DNA of 64,000 nt from BRH-c54 sp036567945 (GCA_036567945.1 DATCTM010000105.1:1-64000); one strand, 5' to 3'; shown: positions 35,842 to 44,799, numbered from the stretch's first letter. Program-made: numbers and translations. Notes: generated by a model not told the origin, from the letters alone.

Positions 35842-36603
35842 ATGATGACACAACAAGATGCATTGATAAATTACTGCTTAAGATTAGGAGATTCTAGTTT
35901 AATATTAGGACAAAGAATGGCCGAATGGTGTAGCAATGGACCTACATTAGAAGAAGACATTGCACTTACCAATGTTTCTTTAGATTTATTCGGACAAGCT
36001 AGAACCATGTTGACTTATGCTGCTAATTTAGAGGCTAAAGGCAAAACAGAAGATGATTTAGCTTATAGAAGAAGTGAAAGAGAATATTACAACACCTTAC
36101 TCTCAGAAAGACCTAACGGACATTTTGGTGATACTATTGCCAGAAATTTTTTGCATGATGCATTTTTGTATCATTTATATACTACGTTAAAAAATAGTAA
36201 AGATGAAACTATTGCTGCTCATGCTGCAAAGTCTATTAAAGAAATTGCTTACCATTTACGTCATACTGGTGAGTGGGTAGTGCGTTTGGGTGATGGAACT
36301 GAAGAAAGTCATCAAAAAATTCAACAATCTTTTGATGATTTATGGATGTTTACCGGAGATTTATTTGAGATGAATGAAGTAGACGACATCTTAATTAAAG
36401 CAGGAATTGCAGTAGATTTGAATGACATAAAGAAAAATTGGGACAGTACGGTAAACGAAGTACTACAACGAGCTACTTTGCAACGACCAAAAGACGATTA
36501 CATGCAAACTGGCAGATTAAACGGGATGCATTCAGAATATTTAGGTCACTTACTTACCGAAATGCAATACTTACAAAGAGCATATCCTGATGCTACTTGG
36601 TAG
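35842..36603 (+). CDS. paaC: phenylacetyl-CoA epoxygenase structural subunit C
   Basis: PaaC is the ferritin-like structural partner of PaaA. The 253-residue protein has DSSLILGQRMAEWCSNGPTLEEDIALTN and KEIAYHLRHTGEWVVRLGDGTEESH, as usual in the family. Two in-frame ATGs (35842 and 35845) begin the gene; the first is used here. It lies 18 bases before paaD. Confidence 0.95.
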   Translation: MMTQQDALINYCLRLGDSSLILGQRMAEWCSNGPTLEEDIALTNVSLDLFGQARTMLTYAANLEAKGKTEDDLAYRRSEREYYNTLLSERPNGHFGDTIARNFLHDAFLYHLYTTLKNSKDETIAAHAAKSIKEIAYHLRHTGEWVVRLGDGTEESHQKIQQSFDDLWMFTGDLFEMNEVDDILIKAGIAVDLNDIKKNWDSTVNEVLQRATLQRPKDDYMQTGRLNGMHSEYLGHLLTEMQYLQRAYPDATW

Positions 36604-36621
36604 TTTTTGTAGTAATAAGAT

Positions 36622-37125
36622 ATGAACCTCAAAGAAAAATATACCGAACAAGAAGTTTGGGACATGATAGCTCAAATTCCTGATCCGGAAATTCCTGTTA
36701 TAACCATTGAAGAATTAGGTGTTTTAAGAAAAGTTGAGGTATTGCCTGAAAAAATTGTTGTAACTATTACTCCTACCTACACCGGTTGTCCCGCCATGAA
36801 AATGTTTGAAGATGATATTGTAAAAACACTTCATGATAACGGTATTGAAAATGTAGAAATTAAAATGGTTTACACTCCTGCATGGACAACTGATTGGATG
36901 AGTGAGGCAGCTATGCAAAAACTCAAAGATTACGGAATTGCTCCTCCTGTAAAAGGCACTCAAGATAAAGGCGTATTATTTGGTTCAGCTCCTAAAGAAG
37001 TTCAATGTCCTCAATGTGGTTCAAAAAATACTGAGCTTAAAAGTCAATTTGGTTCTACAGCCTGTAAAGCTCTATATCAATGTAAAGACTGTTTAGAGCC
37101 TTTTGATTATTTTAAATGCATCTAA
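36622..37125 (+). CDS. paaD: phenylacetate-CoA oxygenase assembly subunit PaaD (PaaJ)
   Basis: A 167-residue MIP18/DUF59-family protein thought to help install the metal centre of the epoxygenase. The N-terminal domain has PDPEIPVITIEELGVLR and TPTYTGCPAMKMFEDDI. The C-terminal zinc-ribbon-like part has CPQCGS and CKDCLEPFDYFKC. It is the last gene of the paaABCD run; no terminator hairpin was found in the 133 bases that follow. Confidence 0.94.
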   Translation: MNLKEKYTEQEVWDMIAQIPDPEIPVITIEELGVLRKVEVLPEKIVVTITPTYTGCPAMKMFEDDIVKTLHDNGIENVEIKMVYTPAWTTDWMSEAAMQKLKDYGIAPPVKGTQDKGVLFGSAPKEVQCPQCGSKNTELKSQFGSTACKALYQCKDCLEPFDYFKCI

Positions 37126-37258
37126 CTTTTATTTTAGGATTATGATTTTCAATAGGTTTTTGTAATTTACAAATACCTTATCTGTTTTGTATTTTTATTT
37201 TCAGTAATTAAATTCGCACAACGAAATTTTAAATTAACTTTTATAAAAATAACAAACT

Positions 37259-38599
37259 ATGAAATTATTTAACAAGCTTTTTGCATTATTTTGTTTGGCA
37301 GGCATAACATCTCTATCTGTTCAAGCTCAACAGCAAGCAGAGAAATGTGGATTTAACTATGCAGTAGAATATTTAAATCAGAAAAACCCTAATTACAAAC
37401 AACAAATTAATGATGCTTATCAGCAATGGGTAATTGAGGCGAATACTAAGCAAAATAAAAATGATAAGTCAATTTATGTTGTTCCTGTAGTTTTTCATGT
37501 TGTATGGAATTCCAATAATCCACAACAAAATTTAGATGATAGTGTGTTAATTGAACAAATTAATGTTCTGAATGAAGATTTTAGAAGATTAAATGCAGAT
37601 ACTGTAAATATGAGATCTGGGTTTGCTCCTGTTGTAGGAGATGCACAAATTGAATTTCAATTGGCTTGTATAGATACTAATGGGAATCCTACTAATGGGA
37701 TTGTAAGAGTACAGACATCTACGACATTTGGTGGAGGTTTTTTACCTGATATGGCATCTATTGCTAAAATACAAAATACTAGCCAAGGAGGTTCTGATGC
37801 CTGGAATACCTCCGAATATTTGAATATTTGGGTGGGTGATATTAATGGAGGTAGTGCAACTCCTTCATTGTTAGGTGTAGCAACTCCGCCAGCAGGATTA
37901 TCTAACTGGCCAGCAAACTCTATTCCACCAGAATTAACTGATGGTGCTATTATTCATTATAGTGCATTTGGCAGAAATAATCCGGCAGCAATGACTGCAA
38001 CTGTAATAAATGGAAGAACGGTTACGCACGAAGTTGGTCATTATTTAGGGGTTAGACATACCGCTGAAAATACTTTTGGAGGACTTTTCGGTAGTATTTG
38101 TGGTGATGATGATGGATTAACCGATACACCAAACTGCGATCAATCTCAACAAGGTTGTAATGCTACCAGAAATTCTTGCACAGATGCTATTCCCGGAGTT
38201 GGTGATTTGCCTGATATGGTGGAAAACTATATGGATTATTCTGATCAGGATTGTCAGAATAGTTTTACTACCGGACAAATAAATATTATGAGAAGTGTAT
38301 TACAAAATGAAAGAAATGGATTATTGACTTCTCCTGCTCTTTCTAATTGTGTAGTTGGTGCTGAGGAAAATAGTTTTGCTGATAAAGTAACGGTTTACCC
38401 AAATCCCTCAACAGGAATTATCAATATTTCTTCTACTGAAAATGAAGATTTAAAAATTACTTTTTATAATGGTCTCGGACAGGCTATACAGCCGGTTGTA
38501 TTAGGCAAAAATCAATATCAAATTAACAAACAAGGAATTTACTTTGTAAATATTCAATCTAAAACAGCTTCGGTTACACAAAAAATTATTGTGAAATAA
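37259..38599 (+). CDS. secreted M43 (pappalysin-type) zinc metalloprotease with T9SS sorting domain
   Basis: A 446-residue protein with a signal peptide (1-23, ending VQAQ). The zinc site HEVGHYLGVRH starts at H257, with catalytic E258 and ligands H257, H261 and H267; the Met-turn is in ENYMDYSD. Paired Cys residues around 283-310 fit the M43 insert. The C-terminal domain (VTVYPNPSTGIINIS ... GIYFVNIQSK) is a type A T9SS signal. It is a predicted secreted or surface peptidase; its substrate is unknown. Confidence 0.93.
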   Translation: MKLFNKLFALFCLAGITSLSVQAQQQAEKCGFNYAVEYLNQKNPNYKQQINDAYQQWVIEANTKQNKNDKSIYVVPVVFHVVWNSNNPQQNLDDSVLIEQINVLNEDFRRLNADTVNMRSGFAPVVGDAQIEFQLACIDTNGNPTNGIVRVQTSTTFGGGFLPDMASIAKIQNTSQGGSDAWNTSEYLNIWVGDINGGSATPSLLGVATPPAGLSNWPANSIPPELTDGAIIHYSAFGRNNPAAMTATVINGRTVTHEVGHYLGVRHTAENTFGGLFGSICGDDDGLTDTPNCDQSQQGCNATRNSCTDAIPGVGDLPDMVENYMDYSDQDCQNSFTTGQINIMRSVLQNERNGLLTSPALSNCVVGAEENSFADKVTVYPNPSTGIINISSTENEDLKITFYNGLGQAIQPVVLGKNQYQINKQGIYFVNIQSKTASVTQKIIVK

Positions 38600-38629
38600 T
38601 ATAGTTAAGCAAGATTTTAATAAGAGAAG

Positions 38630-38653
38630 ACAGGACGGAAGTCCTGTTTTTTT
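38630..38653 (+). terminator. hairpin terminator between the M43 protease and ubiX
   Basis: ACAGGAC (38630-38636), loop GGAA, GTCCTGT (38641-38647) and a T run to 38653 form a classic intrinsic terminator. The T run touches the stop codon of the convergent ubiX gene. Confidence 0.85.
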
Positions 38654-39209
38654 ATTCTCCCCAACGATAAGATTTGCTGTTGAATCCAATTAAATCAATT
38701 ACTCGGTCAACTACAGTTTTAGCAACTGCTTCTATAGTGCTTGGTTGGCTATAAAATGAGGGGGTTGCAGGACAAATAATGCCTCCGGCTTCTGTTACCG
38801 TTTTCATATTATTAATATGAATGAGGTTGTAAGGTGTTTCTCTAGCTACTAAAACCAACTTTCGTCTTTCTTTTAAAATAACATCAGCAGCTCTGGTTAA
38901 TAAATCGTTAGAAATTCCGTTAGCAATTCTTCCTAAAGTTCCCATAGAGCAAGGAATTACTATCATAGTATCGTACTTTGCCGAACCTGAAGCAAAGGGA
39001 GCATTAAAATCATTTTTATGGTAAAAAGTAAATGGAAAGTGTGTATAGTTTTCATTATTGAGTTCATGTTGCCAAACAGTTTTAGCATTGTCAGACATAA
39101 TTACACCAACTTCAATATTTTCTTGTTGCGATAAAAATTTCAGCAATAATTCGGCATAAATAGCACCCGAAGCACCTGTAATAGCTATAATAATTTTTCT
39201 TTTTTCCAT
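38652..39209 (-). CDS. ubiX: flavin prenyltransferase UbiX/Pad1 family
   Basis: UbiX joins dimethylallyl phosphate to FMN to make prenylated FMN, the cofactor of UbiD-type decarboxylases. The 185-residue protein has the FMN-binding start IIIAITGASGAIYAELLL, the segment PCSMGTLGRIANG and RRKLVLVARETPYNLIHINNM. No ubiD lies in the window. It is 3 bases downstream of the barrel protein gene, so they are probably co-transcribed. Confidence 0.92.
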   Translation of the reverse strand: MEKRKIIIAITGASGAIYAELLLKFLSQQENIEVGVIMSDNAKTVWQHELNNENYTHFPFTFYHKNDFNAPFASGSAKYDTMIVIPCSMGTLGRIANGISNDLLTRAADVILKERRKLVLVARETPYNLIHINNMKTVTEAGGIICPATPSFYSQPSTIEAVAKTVVDRVIDLIGFNSKSYRWGE

Positions 39210-39212
39210 AGC

Positions 39213-39845
39213 TTAGTTTTTACCGATTAATTGATAGCGAATGCTAAAGTTCAGATCAACATTGTACCAACCTCTGTTAAATAACTTATTTAAAAAGCCT
39301 ATATTTTGATCTAAGTTGTTGAAATCTCTGATAGGAACCAATGAGTTTTTAGTTCTAAAGTTGACAATAAAATTATCATTAATATGGTATTCCAATCCTA
39401 ATACTCCGCCAATATCTGCACTTTTAAAAGGATAAGGATTTTGTTGAATATTTACTTCACCAAATTGGTCTTCCATTTTTACATTTAGTAAGTAACCGTA
39501 ATATCCACCTAATTCAAAAAAGAAAGATTTGTGTCGGTATCTTACTACTAATGGAATTTCTAAATAATTTAGACGTAAGTTAAATGATCTAAAATCTCCA
39601 TTGGCTGGATCAGGAACTTTTCTAGCACCTTTGCCAATGTAATAAATTTCAAACTGCATAGAAACATGGTTGGAAAAATCTGTATTGGTGAATGCCCCAA
39701 GTATTAATCCAGGTTTTTTGTATCCACCATAACCATCACCCTCAACCTGAGCAGCACTAACGCCTAAAATAGCTCCCGATTTAAAAGTTTGTGAAAAACC
39801 ATGAAGCCCAATAAAAACAAGTGCTATTAAAAGTAGTTTTTTCAT
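39213..39845 (-). CDS. outer-membrane beta-barrel protein, PorT-like family
   Basis: A 210-residue protein with a signal peptide (ending GFSQ) and alternating strands typical of an eight-strand barrel (FKSGAILGVSAAQVEGDG, SMQFEIYYIGKGARK, YLEIPLVVRYRHKSFFFELGGYYGYLL, NVDLNFSIRYQL). It belongs to the broad PorT/outer-membrane-barrel group. I do not claim it is the T9SS PorT itself: the context (purD, ubiX) does not help. Function unknown. Confidence 0.82.
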   Translation of the reverse strand: MKKLLLIALVFIGLHGFSQTFKSGAILGVSAAQVEGDGYGGYKKPGLILGAFTNTDFSNHVSMQFEIYYIGKGARKVPDPANGDFRSFNLRLNYLEIPLVVRYRHKSFFFELGGYYGYLLNVKMEDQFGEVNIQQNPYPFKSADIGGVLGLEYHINDNFIVNFRTKNSLVPIRDFNNLDQNIGFLNKLFNRGWYNVDLNFSIRYQLIGKN

Positions 39846-39881
39846 TAATGATGGAGTTGGTTGCTGTTAAAGTTAAACAAA

Positions 39882-41168
39882 TTAATTTTTATAGGCTAGC
39901 AGGTCTTGTCCGATATCTTTTCTGTAGTACTTCTTTTCAAACTGAATTTTTTCCGCATTTTTAAAAGATTTTTCCAATGCCTCTTCTAAAGAATTACCAA
40001 ATGAAGTAACGGCAATAACTCTTCCTCCATTGGTTACTACTTGGTTGTCTTTTATTGTTGTTCCTGCATGAAAAACGGTACTTCCTTCAATATTTTCTAA
40101 TCCAGTTATCACTTTTCCTTTTTCATAAGCTTCGGGGTATCCACCGGATACTAACATTACTGTTGTAGCTGTTTGAGGATTAATTTTTATTTCTTTTTCG
40201 TGGAGGGTTTGAGTAGCTACTCCATAGAATAAATCTAACAAATCAGACTCAATTCTTGGAATTACAACTTCTGTTTCCGGGTCACCCATCCTAACATTAT
40301 ATTCAATTACAAAAGGATTTCCGTTGTTGTTCATTAAGCCAATAAAAATAAAACCTTTGTAGTTAATATTTTCTTTTTTTAAGCCTTCAATAGTTGGCTT
40401 TACAACTTGTTCTTCTACTTTAGACAAGAAATTTTCATCAGCAAAAGGAACAGGAGAAATAGCTCCCATACCACCGGTGTTTAAGCCTGTATCGCCTTCT
40501 CCAATTCTTTTGTAGTCTTTGGCTGCGGGTAATATTTTATAACTATTACCATCGGTTAATACAAATACAGAAAGTTCTATGCCTGATAAAAATTCTTCAA
40601 TAACTACTTTGGCAGACGCTTCACCAAATTTTTTGTTGCTAAGCATTTCTGTCAATTCGTTTTTAGCTTCGTTTAAATTATCTAAAATTACTACACCTTT
40701 TCCTGCTGCTAAGCCATCAGCTTTTAAAACGTAGGGAGGGGATAATGTTTCCAAAAAGGTTAATCCATTATCTAAAGTTGCTGCGGTAAAAGATTGGTAT
40801 TGAGCGGTAGGTATATTATGTTTAATCATGAATTTTTTAGAAAATTCTTTGCTGCCTTCTAATTCTGCACCATCTTTTTGAGGACCAATAATACCAATGT
40901 TTTTAAGTTCTTTATCCGCAAGGAAAAAATCGCAAATGCCATTTACTAGAGGATCTTCAGGACCAACAACTACCAATGAAATATTGTTTTCCAATACTAC
41001 TTTTTTTATTGTATCAAAATCATTTACATTAACATTTAAATTAGTGGCAAATGATGCTGTTCCTGCATTTCCGGGAGCTACAAAAAGTTTTGTAAGTAGT
41101 TTACTTTTATTAATCTTCCATGCCAGCGCATGTTCTCTTCCTCCTGAACCTAAAACCAATACATTCAT
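39882..41168 (-). CDS. purD: phosphoribosylamine-glycine ligase
   Basis: PurD joins glycine to phosphoribosylamine in purine synthesis. The 428-residue protein starts MNVLVLGSGGREHALAW and has the ATP-grasp segments VLKADGLAAGKGVVIL and NVRMGDPETEVV. I chose the ATG at 41168 because it gives the family N-terminus; the frame extends to a TTG at 41195 that overlaps a promoter box. The barrel protein gene follows after 36 bases. Confidence 0.96.
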   Translation of the reverse strand: MNVLVLGSGGREHALAWKINKSKLLTKLFVAPGNAGTASFATNLNVNVNDFDTIKKVVLENNISLVVVGPEDPLVNGICDFFLADKELKNIGIIGPQKDGAELEGSKEFSKKFMIKHNIPTAQYQSFTAATLDNGLTFLETLSPPYVLKADGLAAGKGVVILDNLNEAKNELTEMLSNKKFGEASAKVVIEEFLSGIELSVFVLTDGNSYKILPAAKDYKRIGEGDTGLNTGGMGAISPVPFADENFLSKVEEQVVKPTIEGLKKENINYKGFIFIGLMNNNGNPFVIEYNVRMGDPETEVVIPRIESDLLDLFYGVATQTLHEKEIKINPQTATTVMLVSGGYPEAYEKGKVITGLENIEGSTVFHAGTTIKDNQVVTNGGRVIAVTSFGNSLEEALEKSFKNAEKIQFEKKYYRKDIGQDLLAYKN

Positions 41169-41192
41169 TGTTACTTTTTTTGATTTGAAGTG

Positions 41193-41200
41193 CAAAAATA
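41193..41200 (-). promoter_or_regulatory. putative purD -7 box
   Basis: Minus-strand TATTTTTG (41200 to 41193) fits TAnnTTTG, 24 bases before the chosen purD ATG. It makes the upstream TTG start unlikely. Confidence 0.4.
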
Positions 41201-41227
41201 AGTAAAAAGAAAAGATAAAATTTTGAA

Positions 41228-41920
41228 TTATTCAGCAAAACGGTAACCTCTACCTTTAATGGTTTTGATGATGTTTTCTCCTACTTTTTCTCTGATTTTT
41301 CTGATGTGTACATCAATAATTCTAGGATTGTTATTGTCTGTATTTTCCCAAACAGAATGGTAGAGTTCATCTCTAGTAAAAATTCTTTTAGGATTGCTTA
41401 TGAGAAGGTAAAGCAATTCAAACTGTTTTTTTTGAAGAGAAATTTCTTGGTTATCTTTTTCAATTAAATAGCTTTCTCTGTTTACTTTTATAGAGTTGTG
41501 GTAAATATTCGATTTTGATTTGTTTTTTGCTATGGTTTTTCTTTTTAGTAAAGCATCTATCTTTTTTAATAATAATTTAGGCTGTATGGTTGGAGTAATA
41601 AAATCATCAGCTCCTGCTTTGTAAGCTTCCACCTGAATGTATTCTTGGGTTTCTTCAGACACAAGTATTACACTTGTTTTTTCAAATTTAGTTTTAATGA
41701 TTTCGCAGATTTCTATTCCATCAAATTGAGCCAAATGTAGCTCTACCAAAAAAACATCATATTGCTTTTGGGTAACAAGTTCTATGGATATATTTTCAGT
41801 AATGATAATAGTAGCAATGTTAATTTTTTTCTCTTTAAGAAATGCCTGGGTACTTTTTAGCTTTTTTTCATTGCTGGTAACAATAGCAATAGAGGGTAAT
41901 ATGGGGTTAGAATTTAACAT
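41228..41920 (-). CDS. OmpR-family response regulator with degenerate receiver domain
   Basis: A 230-residue two-domain regulator: receiver (about 8-123) and winged-helix DNA-binding domain (about 135-230, KKQFELLYLLISNPKRIFTRDELYHSVW ... RIIDVHIRKIREKV ... TIKGRGYRF). The receiver lacks the phosphorylation machinery: the phospho-acceptor Asp is Glu (E60 in FLVELHL), the acidic pair after strand 1 reads T-S (IAIVTSNE), and the conserved Lys of the YxxKP motif is missing (DDFITPTIQP). It therefore probably works without phosphorylation, with Glu as a possible mimic. No histidine kinase is adjacent. I chose ATG 41920 over a TTG at 41923. A hairpin lies directly before the start. Confidence 0.9.
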   Translation of the reverse strand: MLNSNPILPSIAIVTSNEKKLKSTQAFLKEKKINIATIIITENISIELVTQKQYDVFLVELHLAQFDGIEICEIIKTKFEKTSVILVSEETQEYIQVEAYKAGADDFITPTIQPKLLLKKIDALLKRKTIAKNKSKSNIYHNSIKVNRESYLIEKDNQEISLQKKQFELLYLLISNPKRIFTRDELYHSVWENTDNNNPRIIDVHIRKIREKVGENIIKTIKGRGYRFAE

Positions 41921-41921
41921 C

Positions 41922-41957
41922 AACTCAAAAGTAGAACTACTTTGGTTTTGTTGAGTT
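41922..41957 (-). promoter_or_regulatory. hairpin/palindrome directly upstream of the response-regulator start codon
   Basis: On the minus strand AACTCAA (41957-41951) pairs with TTGAGTT (41928-41922), and inside it AAGTAG pairs with CTACTT around a TT; an 8-base bulge (CAAAACCA) lies on the 5' side. The structure ends 1 base before the ATG at 41920. It could limit translation, or the inner palindrome AAGTAGTTCTACTT could be an operator for autoregulation. Function is inference. Confidence 0.45.
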
Positions 41958-42032
41958 AAGCTAACTTTATCGACTTATTAAACCTTTTTAATCTTAATGT
42001 TAATGAGGTAACTTTAAGTTAATATTGTTTGG

Positions 42033-42539
42033 TTAAATTCTAGAATAAACACAAAAACTAAAATCATAAATATGTTTTTCGTCTTTGGGATGATGTTCTT
42101 CACTTATTTTTTGCCATTTTTTAGTGTCTATTTCAGGGAAAAAGGTGTCGCCCTCAAAAGCATGGTGCACATGAGTGATGTACATTTTATCTACTAAATC
42201 TTTATCTATAGCTTCTTTATAAATTTGTCCGCCACCAATAATAAAAACTTCTGTTTCATTATTTTTTTTTGCAAAATCTAAAGCTGTTTCTAATGAATTT
42301 AACACTATACAATCTTTTTCCGCAAAATCATCTTGTCGGGTAAGTACTATGTTGGTTCTATTAGCCAACGGACGAAATTTTTCGGGAATAGAAATGTAAT
42401 TCTTTCTACCCGTAATAATATGATGGTTCAGGGTAGTTTGTTTAAAAAACTGCATGTCTTTAGGTAGATGCCAAATAAGGGTGTTGTCTTTACCAATAAC
42501 ATTATTTTCGGCAACAGCCACAATAAGCGATACTATCAT
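42033..42539 (-). CDS. folA: dihydrofolate reductase
   Basis: DHFR reduces dihydrofolate with NADPH. The 168-residue protein starts MIVSLIVAVAENNVIGKDNTLIWHLPKDMQFFK and has HHIITGRKNY and EVFIIGGGQIYKEAI, all family hallmarks. The ATG at 42539 overlaps the M61 peptidase stop (ATGA), giving translational coupling; the ATG at 42554 is in frame but gives an untypical MANAT extension. No thyA gene is adjacent. Confidence 0.96.
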   Translation of the reverse strand: MIVSLIVAVAENNVIGKDNTLIWHLPKDMQFFKQTTLNHHIITGRKNYISIPEKFRPLANRTNIVLTRQDDFAEKDCIVLNSLETALDFAKKNNETEVFIIGGGQIYKEAIDKDLVDKMYITHVHHAFEGDTFFPEIDTKKWQKISEEHHPKDEKHIYDFSFCVYSRI

Positions 42540-44308
42540 AGTTGCATTAGCCATTTTTCGTGTAACCTTTTAATTTCGTCTGTAGCACTTTCAGCTTTAA
42601 AAATATAATACCTAATAACGGTTCTAGGCTTCATAGGAATTTTTATGGTCTGAATAATATTGTCTCTACTGATTAAAATATCGAGTATATCACCTTCTTT
42701 TTTGTTTTCAGTTATTTCGTCATAATTATCCGAAAAACGATAGTTATCTATTGCCAAAATTTCGTCATTAACATTTAAACCGCCATCGTAAGCAGCAGAA
42801 TTTCTATAAACTGTTCTTATTGTATTTCCAGAGAGAGAGATTCCTAAGCTTAAATTGTTTTCTGTTAGAGGTTCTACCTGAAAGCCAACATAACTAAATA
42901 GAGTAGGGTAGTCGAATGTTTCAGTACCGTTAATGTATTTTGCATAAAAATCATCTAAATTTAATCCGCTAACTTCTTCCAATGTTTTTTTCATTTCTTC
43001 GGGAGTAAATCCTCTGTTTTCTTGCTTGTAATACTTGTTATAAAGGAGTTTCATTACATCATCTAAAGATTTTTCTCCTTTAGTATTTTTAATAATCATT
43101 AAATCGAGCATATTCGCAACTACACTTCCTTTAGTATAATAAGAAATAGTAGTGTTGTAGCTATTTTCAGTTGGTCTGTAAGCTTTTATCCAAGCATCAA
43201 AACTAGCATGAGCTACCGGTTGGACTTTATTTCCAGGTTGGTTTTCAATACTATTAATAGAAGATGAGAATTTATTTAAAATTTCCTCTTCAGTATAAAA
43301 ACCTGCTCTGTAAAGCAGTAACTCATCATAGTAACTGGTAAAGCCTTCCATTACCCAAAGTAGAGAAGTGTAATTTTCATTAGAATAATCAAAAGGTCCT
43401 AATTCAATAGGTCTAATTCTTTTTACATTCCACAAATGAAAATATTCGTGAGCAACCAAACTTAAAAAGCCTTTGTAAGCAGAGCCGCTGTATGTCCATC
43501 TGTTTACTTGTAACGTGGTAGAGCTAAGGTGTTCTAGTCCACCACTTCCTCTGGTAAGGTTATGAATAATAAAAGTATATTCTTTGTTGGGATTTTCGCC
43601 AAAAACATTGGTACAAGCTTCTACTATTTTTGCCATGTCTTTTTTTAGTGTATCGATATTGTAATTTCCTTCGCCATACATTGCTACATGATGAAGCACT
43701 CCCGCAGCAGTAAAGTCAAAAGTTACATGATTACCAATTTCAAAAGGAGTATCTACTAATATGTCATAGTTTTCGGCAACATAAACAAAACCTTTTTCGC
43801 CTTTAGCTTTAGGTAAAGCAGTGCTTACTTTTTTCCAGTCTTTATAAGGAAGTATGGTTACTTTAGAAATTTCTTTCTGAGCAGGTTGGTAAGTCATAAA
43901 CATGCTGGTTCCATTAAAATAACCATGAGAAGCATCTAAGAAACTGGTTCTAACACTCATTTCATACGCATAAACTTTATAGGTTACAGTAATATCAGAT
44001 TTGTTATTGGAGGCAATTCGCCAAGTGTTTTTATTAATTTTTTCTATGTTTAATTCTTTAGCATTTTGTTTGGCAGAAACAGCTTCAACACTTTTGGAAA
44101 ACTCTCTAATTAAGTAAGAACCGGGAGCCCAAGTTGGCATATAAATATCAATATCATTTTCCTGATGATTTTTAATAATCATCTTTACTTCGAAGTAATG
44201 GGTATGTGGTTCGCTCATACTCACCTCGTAATCGATGTTAGCAGCTTGATTTTTAGTGGTTAAAAACAAGGTGGAAATAATAATGAGTAATGCTGATAGG
44301 TGTTTCAT
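42536..44308 (-). CDS. M61-family metallopeptidase with PDZ domain
   Basis: A 590-residue exported peptidase of the M61 (glycyl aminopeptidase-like) family: signal peptide (about 1-22, ending NQA), N-terminal beta domain, the zinc motif HEYFHLWNVKRIRP with H287, E288 and H291, a downstream VMEGFTSYYDELLL that supplies the third ligand Glu, and a C-terminal PDZ domain (about 480-575). It is likely periplasmic. Its stop overlaps the folA start. Confidence 0.93.
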   Translation of the reverse strand: MKHLSALLIIISTLFLTTKNQAANIDYEVSMSEPHTHYFEVKMIIKNHQENDIDIYMPTWAPGSYLIREFSKSVEAVSAKQNAKELNIEKINKNTWRIASNNKSDITVTYKVYAYEMSVRTSFLDASHGYFNGTSMFMTYQPAQKEISKVTILPYKDWKKVSTALPKAKGEKGFVYVAENYDILVDTPFEIGNHVTFDFTAAGVLHHVAMYGEGNYNIDTLKKDMAKIVEACTNVFGENPNKEYTFIIHNLTRGSGGLEHLSSTTLQVNRWTYSGSAYKGFLSLVAHEYFHLWNVKRIRPIELGPFDYSNENYTSLLWVMEGFTSYYDELLLYRAGFYTEEEILNKFSSSINSIENQPGNKVQPVAHASFDAWIKAYRPTENSYNTTISYYTKGSVVANMLDLMIIKNTKGEKSLDDVMKLLYNKYYKQENRGFTPEEMKKTLEEVSGLNLDDFYAKYINGTETFDYPTLFSYVGFQVEPLTENNLSLGISLSGNTIRTVYRNSAAYDGGLNVNDEILAIDNYRFSDNYDEITENKKEGDILDILISRDNIIQTIKIPMKPRTVIRYYIFKAESATDEIKRLHEKWLMQL

Positions 44309-44509
44309 TTGTTTTAAGATTTGATAAGAGATACTAAATATTGTTAAAAGTAAAATTAGCTAATAATATTTAGTAAAAAAAGTGGTTTTAAATAACTATA
44401 TTTACACTACAAAATTGAAACATATTAGATAAATAAAAAGTATAAGGTTGTTATAAACTGAACTGACAAACTTTTAAAAATATAAATAAAAATATAAAAC
44501 TAACTAACT

Positions 44510-44704
44510 ATGAGAAAAAGTAAACTTGAATATGCAAAAACCATTTTGAAGAAAGTGAGTTTTGATATCAAACTATTTAGAAAAGAATTGGCAAAATCAT
44601 ATCAATATCTAATGGAAGATGAAATAAAGGAATTAATGAATTGGGTAGAGAAAAATTTTGGTCAGCAATATTGTCTCACACCTATTTACGTTAAAAATAA
44701 TTAG
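44510..44704 (+). CDS. small conserved-looking protein of unknown function
   Basis: A 64-residue, Lys-rich, helical protein (MRKSKLEYAKTILKKVSFDIKLFRKELAKSY...). The pattern KSKLEYAKTIL.KVSFD..LF.KEL recalls a short conserved Bacteroidota protein without known function. It has no signal peptide. It lies alone in front of the cold-shock gene, in the 490-base space between the M61 peptidase and the cold-shock gene. Codon use looks normal. Confidence 0.72.
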   Translation: MRKSKLEYAKTILKKVSFDIKLFRKELAKSYQYLMEDEIKELMNWVEKNFGQQYCLTPIYVKNN

Positions 44705-44764
44705 TTTTTTAATTACTGTTTTTCAAATAATTAAGCAAAAATAATTTTCTATGCTTTTTTTGTA

Positions 44765-44772
44765 TAAATTTG
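44765..44772 (+). promoter_or_regulatory. putative cold-shock gene -7 box
   Basis: TAAATTTG fits TAnnTTTG and lies 27 bases before the cold-shock ATG. The leader would be only about 20 bases, unlike the long structured leader of E. coli cspA. Confidence 0.4.
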
Positions 44773-44799
44773 CTTTTTATAAATTAATAATTTTTTACA

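Noticed and set aside
39213..39845. Naming the barrel protein porT (T9SS component)
   Set aside because: The barrel family is broad and the neighbours purD and ubiX do not support a T9SS role, so only the family is given.
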